Origin: Actinomycetes bacterium
Lineage (GTDB): Bacteria > Actinomycetota > Actinomycetes > Actinomycetales > Dermatophilaceae
DNA: 64,000 nucleotides
Assembly (NCBI GenBank): GCA_023420415.1
Contig: JAEZWF010000012.1
Coordinates: forward strand, 124,001-188,000
Reading direction: 5' to 3'
Part shown: positions 8,488 through 17,414 of the stretch, in pieces
Layout: each line of letters begins with the position of its first letter
How positions within the stretch are numbered: the stretch's first letter is position 1
Notes under the pieces: generated by a model
What the model was told of the DNA's origin: nothing
Database searches by the model: none
What the model saw: only the letters and a program-made list of their open reading frames with translations
Translations under genes and position numbers: made by a program

Positions 8488-10077
8488 ATGAGCACCAGCC
8501 GTCCCTCGTCGGCGGCGGTCGCCGAGCCGGGCGTCTACCTGTCTTCCCGCGGTCGGGGGCTGGCCGACGCCGACTCCATGGGGCCGCGCCAGCGTCGCCG
8601 GCGGGCCTTCACCCTCGTCGTCATGACCCTGCTCGTGCCGGGCAGCGCCCAGCTCGTGGCGGGCAACCGCTCGCTCGGCCGCCTGGCCGTTCGTCTGTGG
8701 CTGGGCGCGATCGGGGTGATGGTCGCCCTCGGCCTGGTGTTCCTCCTGAGCCGCTCCACGGCCATCGGCGTCCTGGGCCGCGGCTGGGTCCTGGTGGCGC
8801 TGCAGTGGGTGCTGTTCGGCTTCGCGGTCTTCTGGGCCGTGCTCTTCGTCGACGCCTGGCGCCTCGGTCGCCCGGCCGACCTCTTCGTCAAGACCCGGCG
8901 CTGGCTCACGGTCCTGACCGCCGGCCTGCTCGTGGTCACCTCCGGCGGCCTCGTGTATGCCGGGAACAGCGTGGGTGCCGGTCGCAACGCCCTCGGGGCG
9001 GTGTTCACCGGGACGACGGCCGCCAAGGCGGTCGACGGCCGCTACAACATCCTGCTGCTCGGGGCCGACACCGGGAAGGACCGCGTCGGCACCCGGCCGG
9101 ACAGCATCCAGCTCGTCAGCGTCGACGCCGACACCGGCAGGGCCGTGACCTTCGGCTTCTCCCGCGACACCGAGAACATCAACTTCCGGCCCGGCTCGAC
9201 GATGGCGCGGCTCATGCCCGAGGGGTGGAACTGCGGCGACGAGTGCCTCCTCAACGGCCTCTACACGTGGGCCGAGAACAACCGGGCCAAGTTCCCCGCG
9301 GGCACGCGCAACCCCGGCGTGCTCGCGACCCGGGAGGCCGTGGAGGCGCTGAGCGGCCTGCCGATCCAGTACTACGTGATGGTCGACCTCAAGGGCTTCC
9401 AGAAGATGGTCGACGCCGTCGGCGGGCTGGAGGTCAACGTCAAGTACCGCACCCCGATCGGCGGCGGCACCTCGCCCATCGTCGGGTGGATCGAGCCGGG
9501 CACCCAGCGCCTCGACGGCTACCACGCGCTCTGGTATGCCCGGTCGCGCCAGGGGTCGACCAACTACGAGCGCATGGCGCGGCAGCGGTGCGTCATCACC
9601 GCGATGGCCGGCCAGCTCGACCCGCAGACGGTGCTGCTGCGGTTCCAGGAGATCGCCGCCGCGAGCTCCGGCCTCCTCGAGACCGACCTGCCGCAGTCCG
9701 AGCTCGGGCACTTCGCCGACCTGGCCCTGAAGACGCGCAGCCAGAAGATCAGCGGCGTCAACTTCGTGCCGCCGCTCATCAAGCCGTGGGACTACGACCC
9801 GGACGTGGTGACGGGCAAGGTCCGCGACACCATCGCGGCATCCGAGCGGGCCAAGGACAAGTCCTCATCCGCCAAGAGCTCGTCCGGCAAGAGCTCGGCG
9901 GCCAAGGGCCACGGGACCAAGAGCTCGGGGACGACGGGTTCGTCCACGACGCCGGGCCCGGCGACGCCGAAGCCGTCGTCGGCGAGCCCGAGCGGTTCGG
10001 CCGTGCAGGACCCGGCCAAGGCTGCTGGCAACGCGGCGGAGGGTGACCTCTCCTCCGTATGCTCGGCAGCCTCATGA
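8488..10077 (+). CDS. LCP family protein with four-helix N-terminal membrane region
   Basis: This is a 529-residue protein. The N-terminal 170 residues contain about four hydrophobic helices instead of the single anchor usual for LCP proteins. The LCP domain has YNILLLGADTG, TRPDSIQLVSV and TFGFSRDTENI; the Arg-Asp pair corresponds to the catalytic pyrophosphate-binding site. It ends with WYARSRQGSTNYERMARQR. A Cys pair (NCGDEC) may form an extracellular disulfide. The last 60 residues are a Ser/Lys/Gly-rich disordered tail. Its TGA (10075-10077) overlaps an ATG of the next glycosyltransferase gene, so it heads an operon running at least to 16280. Expected role: attachment of the locus's polymer to peptidoglycan. 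Confidence 0.88.
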   Translation: MSTSRPSSAAVAEPGVYLSSRGRGLADADSMGPRQRRRRAFTLVVMTLLVPGSAQLVAGNRSLGRLAVRLWLGAIGVMVALGLVFLLSRSTAIGVLGRGWVLVALQWVLFGFAVFWAVLFVDAWRLGRPADLFVKTRRWLTVLTAGLLVVTSGGLVYAGNSVGAGRNALGAVFTGTTAAKAVDGRYNILLLGADTGKDRVGTRPDSIQLVSVDADTGRAVTFGFSRDTENINFRPGSTMARLMPEGWNCGDECLLNGLYTWAENNRAKFPAGTRNPGVLATREAVEALSGLPIQYYVMVDLKGFQKMVDAVGGLEVNVKYRTPIGGGTSPIVGWIEPGTQRLDGYHALWYARSRQGSTNYERMARQRCVITAMAGQLDPQTVLLRFQEIAAASSGLLETDLPQSELGHFADLALKTRSQKISGVNFVPPLIKPWDYDPDVVTGKVRDTIAASERAKDKSSSAKSSSGKSSAAKGHGTKSSGTTGSSTTPGPATPKPSSASPSGSAVQDPAKAAGNAAEGDLSSVCSAAS

Positions 10078-11156
10078 CCAGCCCGTCCACCCCCGGCGAC
10101 GAGACCGACCCCGCGCGCAGCGCACAGCACAATCCGCAGGCAGCGCCGACGGTCGGTGTGGTCATGCCGATCCTCAACGAGGAGCGGCACCTCGAGGAGG
10201 CCGTCGCCGCCGTCCTCGGGCAGGACTACGCCGGGCCCGTGCAGCTGGTGCTCGCCCTGGGACCGAGCCGCGACCGCACCGACGAGATCGCCACCGCCAT
10301 CGCCGAGCGCGACCCCCGGGTGAGCCTGGTGCGCAACCCCTCCGGGCGCACACCCGAGGCGCTCAACGCCGCGATCGCCGGGCTGGCCGACGTCGCGGTC
10401 GTGGTCCGGGTCGACGGGCACGGAGTGCTCGACCACGACTACGTGCGCACGGCGGTGGGCCTGCTCGAGGAGACCGGCGCGGCCAACGTCGGCGGCCGGA
10501 TGGACGCCGAGGGGGTCAGCTCCTTCGAGCGGGCCGTGGCCGCCGCGATGACCTCGAGGCTCGGCGTGGGGGCCTCGGCGTTCCACACCGGCGGGGAAGC
10601 GGGGCCGGCCGACACGGTCTACCTCGGCGTGTTCCGCCGCGAGTGGCTGACCCGCCTGGGCGGGTACGACCCGCGCTTCCTGCGCGCCCAGGACTGGGAG
10701 CTCAACCACCGCATCCGGCAGGCCGGTGGGCTCGTCTGGTTCTCGCCCAGGCTGCGGGTCGCCTACCGTCCGCGCCCGACCCTGGCCGCCCTCGCGCGGC
10801 AGTACCGCGACTACGGGCGCTGGCGGCGTGTGGTGGCCCGCACGCACGCGGGCACCATCAACCTGCGCTACCTCGCGCCCCCGGCCGCGCTCGTCGGCGT
10901 GGCCGCCGGTCTCGTCGGCGGCTTCGTCTGGTGGCCCCTGTGGCTCGCCCCCGCGGCATACCTCGGTCTCACCACCCTCGGGGGCCTTGCCGTGGGCGAC
11001 AACCGCCTTGGTCCCCGCGACCGTCTCTGGATGCCGTTGGTGCTGCCCACGATGCACCTGTCCTGGGGCTGGGGATTCCTCACCAGCCGGGTGCGGCTCG
11101 ACCCGGCGCCGGCGGGGCAGGAAGGACCCCGGGCGGCCGGTAGGGTCGAAACGTGA
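10074..11156 (+). CDS. Family 2 glycosyltransferase with C-terminal membrane helices
   Basis: This is a 360-residue protein. The GT-A domain starts with VGVVMPILNEERHLEEA and has the nucleotide-sugar segment VRVDGHG in place of a plain DXD. A later AQDWELNHRIRQAG supplies the acidic general-base region. Two or three hydrophobic helices end the protein, as in ExoA-like membrane glycosyltransferases. The ATG at 10074 overlaps the previous stop (ATGA) and gives MTSPSTPG; an alternative in-frame ATG at 10059 would add five residues. Its own stop overlaps the GTG of the next gene. Sugar and acceptor are unknown. Its position between an LCP ligase and a CDP-ribitol-type synthase suggests that it decorates or builds the same polymer. 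Confidence 0.85.
   Translation: MTSPSTPGDETDPARSAQHNPQAAPTVGVVMPILNEERHLEEAVAAVLGQDYAGPVQLVLALGPSRDRTDEIATAIAERDPRVSLVRNPSGRTPEALNAAIAGLADVAVVVRVDGHGVLDHDYVRTAVGLLEETGAANVGGRMDAEGVSSFERAVAAAMTSRLGVGASAFHTGGEAGPADTVYLGVFRREWLTRLGGYDPRFLRAQDWELNHRIRQAGGLVWFSPRLRVAYRPRPTLAALARQYRDYGRWRRVVARTHAGTINLRYLAPPAALVGVAAGLVGGFVWWPLWLAPAAYLGLTTLGGLAVGDNRLGPRDRLWMPLVLPTMHLSWGWGFLTSRVRLDPAPAGQEGPRAAGRVET
11141..11146 (+). promoter_or_regulatory. Internal -10 box TAGGGT before the bifunctional cytidylyltransferase
   Basis: TAGGGT ends 6 nt before the GTG at 11153, inside the 3' end of the preceding gene. It could give the CDP-polyol synthase its own leaderless transcript in addition to operon read-through. 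No convincing -35 is visible. Confidence 0.4.
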
Positions 11157-12652
11157 ACGACAAGCAACGCACCGACGAACGCAACGTGGCCGTCGTGCTC
11201 GCCGGCGGCGTGGGCAGCCGGGTCGGGCTCTCGATCCCCAAGCAGCTCATCAAGATCGCCGGACGCCCGATCATCGAGCACACGATCGACGTCCTCAACG
11301 CCAGCCCCCTCATCGACGAGATCGTCATCATGATGACCCCGGGCCACCTCGACCCCGTGCGGGCCATCGTCGACAAGGGCGGCTACGGCAAGGTCACCCA
11401 CATCCTCGAGGGTGGCGAGACGCGCAACGCCACGACCCAGGCCGCCATCGCCGTCCTCGGCGACGAGGAGTGCAACGTCCTGTTCCACGACGCGGTGCGG
11501 CCACTGCTCACCCCGCGCATCATCGAGGACTGCGTGGCGGCGCTGGAGACCCACGGGGCCGTCGACACCGCGATCCCGTCGGCCGACACGATCATCGCGG
11601 TCAACGACCGCACCGAGATCAAGGACGTGCTCAACCGCTCGGAGCTGCGTCGTGGGCAGACGCCGCAGGCGTTCAAGCGCTCGGTCATCGCCAAGGCCTA
11701 CGAGCTGGCCGACCTCGACCCCGACTTCACCGCCACGGACGACTGCACCGTGGTGCTGCGCTACACCCCGGACGTGCCGATCGCCGTCGTGGCCGGTGAC
11801 GAGCGCAACATGAAGGTCACCGAGCCCATCGACGTCTACATCGCCGACAAGCTCTTCCAGCTCACCAGCCACGAGGCGCCGCAGGATCTGTCCGAGGAGG
11901 ACTACCGCGCCGCCCTTGACGGCAAGACCATGGTGGTGTTCGGCGGCAGCTACGGCATCGGCGCCGACATCGTCGCGCTCGCCGAGAGCTACGGCGCGAA
12001 GGTCCACGCGTTCAGCCGGTCTGGCACCCGCACCCACGTCGAGCGGCGCCAGGACGTCGTCGAGGCGCGTCGCCAGGTGCTGGAGAGCGACGGCCGGGTC
12101 GACTTCGTGGTCAACACGGCCGGTGTGCTGCCGCGGGGAACCCTCGCCGAGACCACCGAGGAGACGATCTACGCCGCGACCGAGGTCAACTACATCGCGC
12201 CCATCCTCATCGCCCAGGAGTTCTTCCCCGCCCTGCGCGAGACCAAGGGCGGGCTGCTGCTGTTCACCTCGAGCTCCTACACACGCGGCCGCGGCGGCTA
12301 CAGCCTCTACTCCTCGGCCAAGGCGGCCACCGTCAACCTCACCCAGGCACTGGCCGACGAGTGGGCTCCCGACCACGTCCGGGTCAACTGCATCAACCCC
12401 GAGCGCACCGGAACTCCCATGCGCACCAAGGCATTCGGGCACGAGCCCTCGGACTCGTTGCTCGACTCCACCGCCGTCGCCGCCGCCGCGCTGCGCACCC
12501 TGCTGTCCGGGCTCACCGGCCACGTCATCGACGTCCGCCGTGCCGACCCCTTCAGCAGCCACGCGATGTCGGCGGACGTCGCGGACGACATGCACCAGAC
12601 CGAGCCGCACGACGAGATGCCCGAGGGCGCCGAGTCCGCGAGCTCGCGCTGA
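11153..12652 (+). CDS. Bifunctional IspD-like cytidylyltransferase / SDR oxidoreductase (CDP-ribitol-synthase type)
   Basis: This 499-residue fusion begins with an IspD/TarI fold (about 1-240): the CTP-binding VVLAGGVGSRVG, the IPKQ basic motif and the DAVRPLLT segment. A short-chain dehydrogenase follows (about 255-480): Rossmann motif GGSYGIG, NTAG, Ser in FTSSSY and catalytic YSSAK. The same domain order occurs in the Haemophilus Bcs1/Acs1-type enzymes, which reduce ribulose 5-phosphate and transfer CMP to give CDP-ribitol. That activity is inferred here. Other polyol phosphates are possible, and in many Firmicutes the reductase is an unrelated, separate TarJ. The GTG start overlaps the previous stop (GTGA). 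The next gene follows after 14 nt with a GAGGGG ribosome site. The gene links the locus to poly(ribitol phosphate)-like chemistry. Confidence 0.88.
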   Translation: MNDKQRTDERNVAVVLAGGVGSRVGLSIPKQLIKIAGRPIIEHTIDVLNASPLIDEIVIMMTPGHLDPVRAIVDKGGYGKVTHILEGGETRNATTQAAIAVLGDEECNVLFHDAVRPLLTPRIIEDCVAALETHGAVDTAIPSADTIIAVNDRTEIKDVLNRSELRRGQTPQAFKRSVIAKAYELADLDPDFTATDDCTVVLRYTPDVPIAVVAGDERNMKVTEPIDVYIADKLFQLTSHEAPQDLSEEDYRAALDGKTMVVFGGSYGIGADIVALAESYGAKVHAFSRSGTRTHVERRQDVVEARRQVLESDGRVDFVVNTAGVLPRGTLAETTEETIYAATEVNYIAPILIAQEFFPALRETKGGLLLFTSSSYTRGRGGYSLYSSAKAATVNLTQALADEWAPDHVRVNCINPERTGTPMRTKAFGHEPSDSLLDSTAVAAAALRTLLSGLTGHVIDVRRADPFSSHAMSADVADDMHQTEPHDEMPEGAESASSR

Positions 12653-12666
12653 CGAGGGGCCGACCG

Positions 12667-15411
12667 ATGTCGATCGACCACGTGGACGGCCGCCCCGGCA
12701 CCGCACCTGTTGCCAACGAGACCCCCGGAACGCACGGCAGCGGCGTGAAGTTCAGCGTCGTCGTCGCGGTCTACAACACTGGCTCCTACCTCGAAGCGTG
12801 CGTGAACTCCCTTCTGGGACAGTCGCTTCCGGAGTCCGAGCTGGAGATCATCCTGGTCGACGACGGGTCCGACGACGGTGTGACCGCGCCACGCCTCGAC
12901 GAGCTGGCCGCGGCCCACGCCAACGTGCAGGCGATCCACATCCCCAACTCCGGCTGGCCGGGCAAGCCGCGCAACGTCGGCACCGACGCCGCGACGGGGG
13001 AGTACGTCTACTTCCTCGACCACGACGACTGGCTCGCCCCCGAGGCGCTCGAGCGGCTCTACGCCATCGCCACGCGCAACGCGGCAGATGTCGTCATCGG
13101 CAAGATCGCCGGTCACGGCCGACGCGTGCCGGCGACCCTGTTCAGCCGCAACTACGAGAAGTGCGACGTCGAGACCGCTCCACTGATGCAGAGCATGACG
13201 CCGCACAAGGGCTTTCGACGAGCCTTCTTGCAGGAGAACGGGATTCGCTTCCCCGAGGGGCGTCGCCGACTCGAGGACCACGTGTTCGTCATCGAGGCAT
13301 ACCTCCTCGCGCGCACCGTGTCCGTCCTGTCCGACTACACGTGCTACCACCACATTGCCCGGGACGACGCCGGCAACGCCGGCTTCCAGAAGATCGAGCC
13401 GGTCGGCTACTACGGCAACCTGCGTGAGGCCGTCGGCGTCGCCGAGCGGCTCACCGACCCGGGGCCGCGCCGCGACCTGGTGCTGCGGCGCTGGTACTCC
13501 GTCGAGATGCTGCGCCGCGTCACGGGCAAGGTCTTCCACCGGATGTCCGACGAGGACCGGCGGGCGATGTACGACGAGGTGCGCCGGCTGGCGCTCGAGC
13601 ACTTCACGAGCCCCGGCATCTGGGAGCCGCTGCCGGCCGCCGAGCGGGTGGCCTCCCACCTCCTGCGCGAGGGACGTTACGACGACCTCGTCGCGCTCAG
13701 CGACTTCACGACCGACCTCAGCATCGACCACGAGGTCGTCTCCTGGCAGTGGCGCGGTGACCGGCTCGAGCTCGTCGTCGAGGCGGCGGTCGTCACCTCC
13801 CAAGGGGTGCCCGCCGTTTCCGTCGTCGACGGGGATCGCCGGTATGCCGCGTGGCTGCCTGACGTGCCGGACGACGCCCGGGCGGTGCGGGCCGAGCCCG
13901 AGTGGGACCTCGACGTGCGCCTGCGCGACGGTGAGACCCGGCACCTGCTGCCCCTGCGCACCGAGCTCGTCGACCCGGCCACGGGGCGGGTGCGGCTGGC
14001 GGCCGAGCTGGAGGTCTCCGCAGCGGCCGCGCCGGAGCAGGTCGCTCTCACGCGTGGTCTCTGGGACCTCTACCTGAGGGTCCAGGACCGGGATGCCGGT
14101 GTGGTCCGGGGTCGCCGCATCGGCGCCGAACATGGGCGTGTGACAGCGGGTGAGCCGCCGGCAGTGGCGTTCCTCGGGATCGAGGCGACCCCGGTGGTGC
14201 CCTACGCGACCGTCAAGGGAAACCTCAGCGTCGAGGTCTCCCCGAAGGCAGGCAAGGTCGGCGCCGCGATGGCGCCGGGCGGCATACCCGTCTCCGCCGA
14301 TGGCGGGGTCGACGTGGAGCTGCCGTTGCACGTGACCGCGCCCGCGCTGCCCGGCTCCTGGTCGGTCGGCACCAAGGCGTCGCCCGCGTCGCCCGCGTCG
14401 CCCGACGCTGGCGGGCAGCCGCGCCCAGAGACACCGGTCCGCGCCCGCGCCACCGCGACCAAGGTCGCCGACACGGCCGACCGGGTGCGGGTGCAGGCGC
14501 AGCTCCCCACCCGTCCGGACGGTCCGGTGGCGCTCTCGTGGCACAGCAAGCCGCCGGCCTGGATGGCCGACGAGGCGAAGACCCCGTCGTCGGCCGCCAC
14601 CGCACCAGCAGCTGCAGCACCCGGCTCCGCGTCGCAGGCCCGCCAGGCGCGACCGACCCTCGGCGAGCTCCGCGCGGTGACGCAGCCGGCCTCGACGATG
14701 GACCGCCGCAACGCCGAGCACTGGCTCGCACGGCTCTTCCTGCGCAAGGTGTCGCTGCGGGTGACGGCCCTGCTCATCCGCACTCCCGTCTCGGCGAACG
14801 CCCTCACGGGCCTGATGATCGTCGTCGGTCTGCTCGCGGCCGTCACCGTCGGCCTCGTGCCGGGCTGGTTCGGGATCGTGCTGACGTTCCTGCTGATCCA
14901 GGCCTACTTCCTGCTCGACCTGTGCGACGGCGAGGTGGCCCGCTGGCGCAGGACGACCAGCATCACCGGGGTCTACCTCGACCGCGTCGGCCACTACCTC
15001 GTCGAGGCGGCCATCCTGTCCGGGATCGGCCTGCGGGCCGGGGACCACGAGCTCGGCGGCTGGTCGACCCTCGGGGTGGCCACCGGCCTGTGTGCCGTGC
15101 TGGTCAAGGCCGAGACCGACCTCGTCGACGTCGCCCGCGTGCGCGCGGGGGCGTCGGCTGCGGCGGAGGCTGCGGTCGAGCTGCGCAGCAGCGCCCTCGG
15201 CGGGCTGCGCCGCGCCGCACAGGTGCTCAAGGTGCACCAGCTGACCGGGGCGCTCGAGGTGTCGTTCCTGCTCCTGGTCGCGATGGTGGTCGACCTGGCC
15301 GCCGGTGGCCTCACCGGCACCCGGATCCTGGCCGTGGTCCTGGCTGCGATCGCCGGGGTGATGGTCGTCGTCCACCTCGCCAGCATCCTGCTCTCGCGGC
15401 GGCTGGAGTGA
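12667..15411 (+). CDS. TarS-like GT2 glycosyltransferase fused to a CDP-alcohol phosphotransferase domain
   Basis: This is a 914-residue two-enzyme fusion. Residues 28 to about 330 form a GT-A glycosyltransferase: FSVVVAVYNTGSYLEACVNS, then YFLDHDDWLAPEAL as the DXD segment, then an RRLEDHVFV stretch resembling the teichoic-acid GlcNAc transferase TarS. Residues of about 390-680 are beta-rich with disordered linkers. From about 690 a multi-helix membrane domain carries the CDP-OH-P-transferase motif D751-x2-D754-G-x2-A758-R759-x8-G768-x3-D772-x3-H776. The last position is normally Asp, the proposed catalytic base, and is His here. The product could therefore both transfer a sugar and move a polyol phosphate from a CDP-alcohol. 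Its stop overlaps the next GTG (GTGA). Activity of the second domain is uncertain. Confidence 0.85.
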   Translation: MSIDHVDGRPGTAPVANETPGTHGSGVKFSVVVAVYNTGSYLEACVNSLLGQSLPESELEIILVDDGSDDGVTAPRLDELAAAHANVQAIHIPNSGWPGKPRNVGTDAATGEYVYFLDHDDWLAPEALERLYAIATRNAADVVIGKIAGHGRRVPATLFSRNYEKCDVETAPLMQSMTPHKGFRRAFLQENGIRFPEGRRRLEDHVFVIEAYLLARTVSVLSDYTCYHHIARDDAGNAGFQKIEPVGYYGNLREAVGVAERLTDPGPRRDLVLRRWYSVEMLRRVTGKVFHRMSDEDRRAMYDEVRRLALEHFTSPGIWEPLPAAERVASHLLREGRYDDLVALSDFTTDLSIDHEVVSWQWRGDRLELVVEAAVVTSQGVPAVSVVDGDRRYAAWLPDVPDDARAVRAEPEWDLDVRLRDGETRHLLPLRTELVDPATGRVRLAAELEVSAAAAPEQVALTRGLWDLYLRVQDRDAGVVRGRRIGAEHGRVTAGEPPAVAFLGIEATPVVPYATVKGNLSVEVSPKAGKVGAAMAPGGIPVSADGGVDVELPLHVTAPALPGSWSVGTKASPASPASPDAGGQPRPETPVRARATATKVADTADRVRVQAQLPTRPDGPVALSWHSKPPAWMADEAKTPSSAATAPAAAAPGSASQARQARPTLGELRAVTQPASTMDRRNAEHWLARLFLRKVSLRVTALLIRTPVSANALTGLMIVVGLLAAVTVGLVPGWFGIVLTFLLIQAYFLLDLCDGEVARWRRTTSITGVYLDRVGHYLVEAAILSGIGLRAGDHELGGWSTLGVATGLCAVLVKAETDLVDVARVRAGASAAAEAAVELRSSALGGLRRAAQVLKVHQLTGALEVSFLLLVAMVVDLAAGGLTGTRILAVVLAAIAGVMVVVHLASILLSRRLE

Positions 15412-16280
15412 GTGGGCCGTCCCTGAGCATCAGTGTCGTGGTGCTCACGATGGGCACGCGCCCACACGAGCTGAGGCGCGCGCTGGACAGCGTCGCCGAC
15501 CAGGACGGTCCGCCCGCGGAGGTGGTCGTCGTGGGCAACGGTGTCGACGTGCCGGACCTCCCGGAGACGGTGCGCTTCGTGCGCCTGCCCGACAACGCCG
15601 GCATACCCGCCGGACGCAATGCCGGCGCCGACGCCGCCACCGGCGACCTCATCTTCTTCCTCGACGACGACGGGTGGCTCCCCGAGACCGGCACCTTCGA
15701 CCACCTGCGCACGCTCTTCGCCGCCGACCCGCGGCTCGGGATCGTGTCGTTCCGGATCGAGGACCCCGAGACCGGTGACAGCATGCGCCGGCACGTTCCG
15801 CGCCTGCGCGCCGGCGACCCCCTGCGGTCCTCCTACGTGACGACCTTCCTCGGCGGTGCGAGCGTGGTGCGCCGCCGCTGCTGGGACCAGTGCGGTGGGC
15901 TGCCGGGCAACTTCTTCTTCGCCCACGAGGAGACCGACCTTGCCTGGCGCGCCCTCGACCGGGGCTGGCGGATCAGGTACGACGCGCAGGCCGTCATGCG
16001 CCACCCCGCGACTGCTGCCTCGCGGCACGACGTCTACTACCGGCTCAATGCCCGCAACCGGGTCTGGTTGGCGCGGCGCAACCTCCCGGCGCCGCTCGTG
16101 CCGCTCTACCTCGGGGTGTGGGTCGCCCTCACCGTCGCCCGCAACCGTGACCGCGGAGCGCTGCGCACCTGGGCCCGGGGTTTCCGCGAGGGGTGGACGC
16201 GCGACCCCGGTCCGCGCGCCCCGTTGCACTGGCGCACGGTGCTGCGCATGACGATGCTGGGTCGCCCGCCGGTGGTCTGA
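15408..16280 (+). CDS. Family 2 glycosyltransferase (rhamnosyltransferase-like)
   Basis: This is a 290-residue GT-A enzyme. It begins ISVVVLTMGTRPHELRRAL and has NAGIPAGRNAGADAATGD, then FFLDDDGWLPE as the DXD-type metal site. An FFAHEETDLAWRALDRGW segment holds the acidic residues and the ED...W motif common to WbbL/RfbF-like transferases. The C-terminus is basic and amphipathic and suggests membrane contact. The GTG at 15408 overlaps the stop of the upstream fusion gene, so expression is coupled. It is the last gene of the operon and is followed by a hairpin. The donor sugar is not determinable; dTDP-rhamnose or a UDP-hexose are both reasonable. Confidence 0.86.
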   Translation: MSGPSLSISVVVLTMGTRPHELRRALDSVADQDGPPAEVVVVGNGVDVPDLPETVRFVRLPDNAGIPAGRNAGADAATGDLIFFLDDDGWLPETGTFDHLRTLFAADPRLGIVSFRIEDPETGDSMRRHVPRLRAGDPLRSSYVTTFLGGASVVRRRCWDQCGGLPGNFFFAHEETDLAWRALDRGWRIRYDAQAVMRHPATAASRHDVYYRLNARNRVWLARRNLPAPLVPLYLGVWVALTVARNRDRGALRTWARGFREGWTRDPGPRAPLHWRTVLRMTMLGRPPVV

Positions 16281-16311
16281 GGTCCGACCTGTTCGTGGGG
16301 TGGTGCCGGGG

Positions 16312-16329
16312 CCCGGGCCTGCGCCCGGG
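16312..16329. terminator. GC-rich hairpin between convergent genes
   Basis: CCCGGGC (16312-16318) and GCCCGGG (16323-16329) pair around a CTGC loop in the 70-bp gap between the converging GT2 and LysR genes. It is likely shared by both transcripts. Confidence 0.55.
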
Positions 16330-16350
16330 GTCGGCGCCGATCGCTACGCG

Positions 16351-17226
16351 TCAGCCCGCTGCGACGGTCGTCAGTGGCGCCCCGCTCGCGAGGATCGCGC
16401 TGGTCAGGGCCTTGGCCGGTTCGGCGGGCGCCTGCCGGTTCGTGAGCAGGACGAGGTCGAGGTGCGGCAGGCGCGGCAGGCGCAGCGACGCCGGCACCTC
16501 GACGAGGTCGGACGGCATGAGGGTGCGGGCCATGACCGCGACGCCGAGGCCCGCGCGCACCGCGGCCAGCACGCCGTTCACGCCGCGCACGGTGCAGGTG
16601 ATGCGGCTGCGGCGCCCGACCCGTTCCAGCGCCTGCACGCTGACCGCCCGGCTGAGGCTCGGCGCCTGGTAGACCACGAGCGGCACCGGTTGGTCGGGGT
16701 CGAGCCGGATGCCGTCGACGCCGCACCACACCAGCTGGTCACGCCGGACCAGCTGGCCGCGCGACCCCTTGGGTGCGTCTGCGCCGCGCTTGACGAAGGC
16801 GACGTCGAGGTGACCGGACTCGATGCGCCGCAGCAGGCTGTCGTTCTGCAGGACAGCCAGCTCGAGGTCGATGCGCGGGTAGAGCTGGCGGAAGTCGCGC
16901 AGGATCCGCGGCAGGGGAGTGAGGGCCAGGTCGTCGGTCACCCCGAAGCGCAACCGTCCCTGCAGGTGGGACCCGGTGAAGAAGCCGACGGCGCGTTCCT
17001 GTGCGGCCAGGATCTCGCGGGCGAACCCCGCCATCGCCTCGCCGTCGGAGGTGAGGGCCACGCTGCGGGTGTCGCGCACGAACAGCGGGCGGCCGACGGC
17101 GTCCTCCAGCCGACGCACGTGCTGGCTGACGGTCGGCTGGCGCAGGCCGAGGGACTCCGCGGCCCGGGTGAAGCTCAGCGCCTGGGCCACGGCCAGGAAC
17201 GTCCGCAAGAGCTCGTGGTCGTACAC
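16351..17226 (-). CDS. LysR-type transcriptional regulator
   Basis: This is a 291-residue regulator of standard LTTR length. The N-terminal winged helix-turn-helix (about 3-62) reads LLRTFLAVAQALSFTRAAES, then LRQPTVSQHVRRLED. A linker helix and a two-lobed substrate-binding domain (about 90-280) follow. The GTG at 17226 has a strong AGGAGG ribosome site. It is divergent from an MFS exporter gene, the classic LTTR arrangement, and an AT-rich dyad lies between them. It probably regulates the transporter and itself. The effector is unknown. The glycan genes on both sides run in other directions, so this pair looks like a self-contained insert in the locus. Confidence 0.9.
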   Translation of the reverse strand: MYDHELLRTFLAVAQALSFTRAAESLGLRQPTVSQHVRRLEDAVGRPLFVRDTRSVALTSDGEAMAGFAREILAAQERAVGFFTGSHLQGRLRFGVTDDLALTPLPRILRDFRQLYPRIDLELAVLQNDSLLRRIESGHLDVAFVKRGADAPKGSRGQLVRRDQLVWCGVDGIRLDPDQPVPLVVYQAPSLSRAVSVQALERVGRRSRITCTVRGVNGVLAAVRAGLGVAVMARTLMPSDLVEVPASLRLPRLPHLDLVLLTNRQAPAEPAKALTSAILASGAPLTTVAAG

Positions 17227-17306
17227 CGGGGGTCCTCCTGGCTCGCTGCCGACCCGTGTGAGGGAGCTGGCTCGTCATCATGATCGGCAATGACACTTAT
17301 AAGACT

Positions 17307-17325
17307 GATATCGGATGAGAATATC
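17307..17325. promoter_or_regulatory. Candidate LysR operator / divergent promoter (AT-rich dyad)
   Basis: GATAT (17307-17311) and ATATC (17321-17325) form an inverted repeat with a 9-bp spacer, giving the T-N11-A geometry typical of LTTR sites. It lies between the divergent LysR and MFS genes. The 17290-17326 stretch is the most AT-rich short segment I noticed in the window and also contains ACTTATAAG, a possible -10. Confidence 0.5.
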
Positions 17326-17414
17326 GCGCGTGGCGGTTGAGCGGAGGACACTGGACGCAGCCCTTCCACCTCCCGACGCCAGCCGACCATGACGCCACCT
17401 TCGCAGGACGACTC

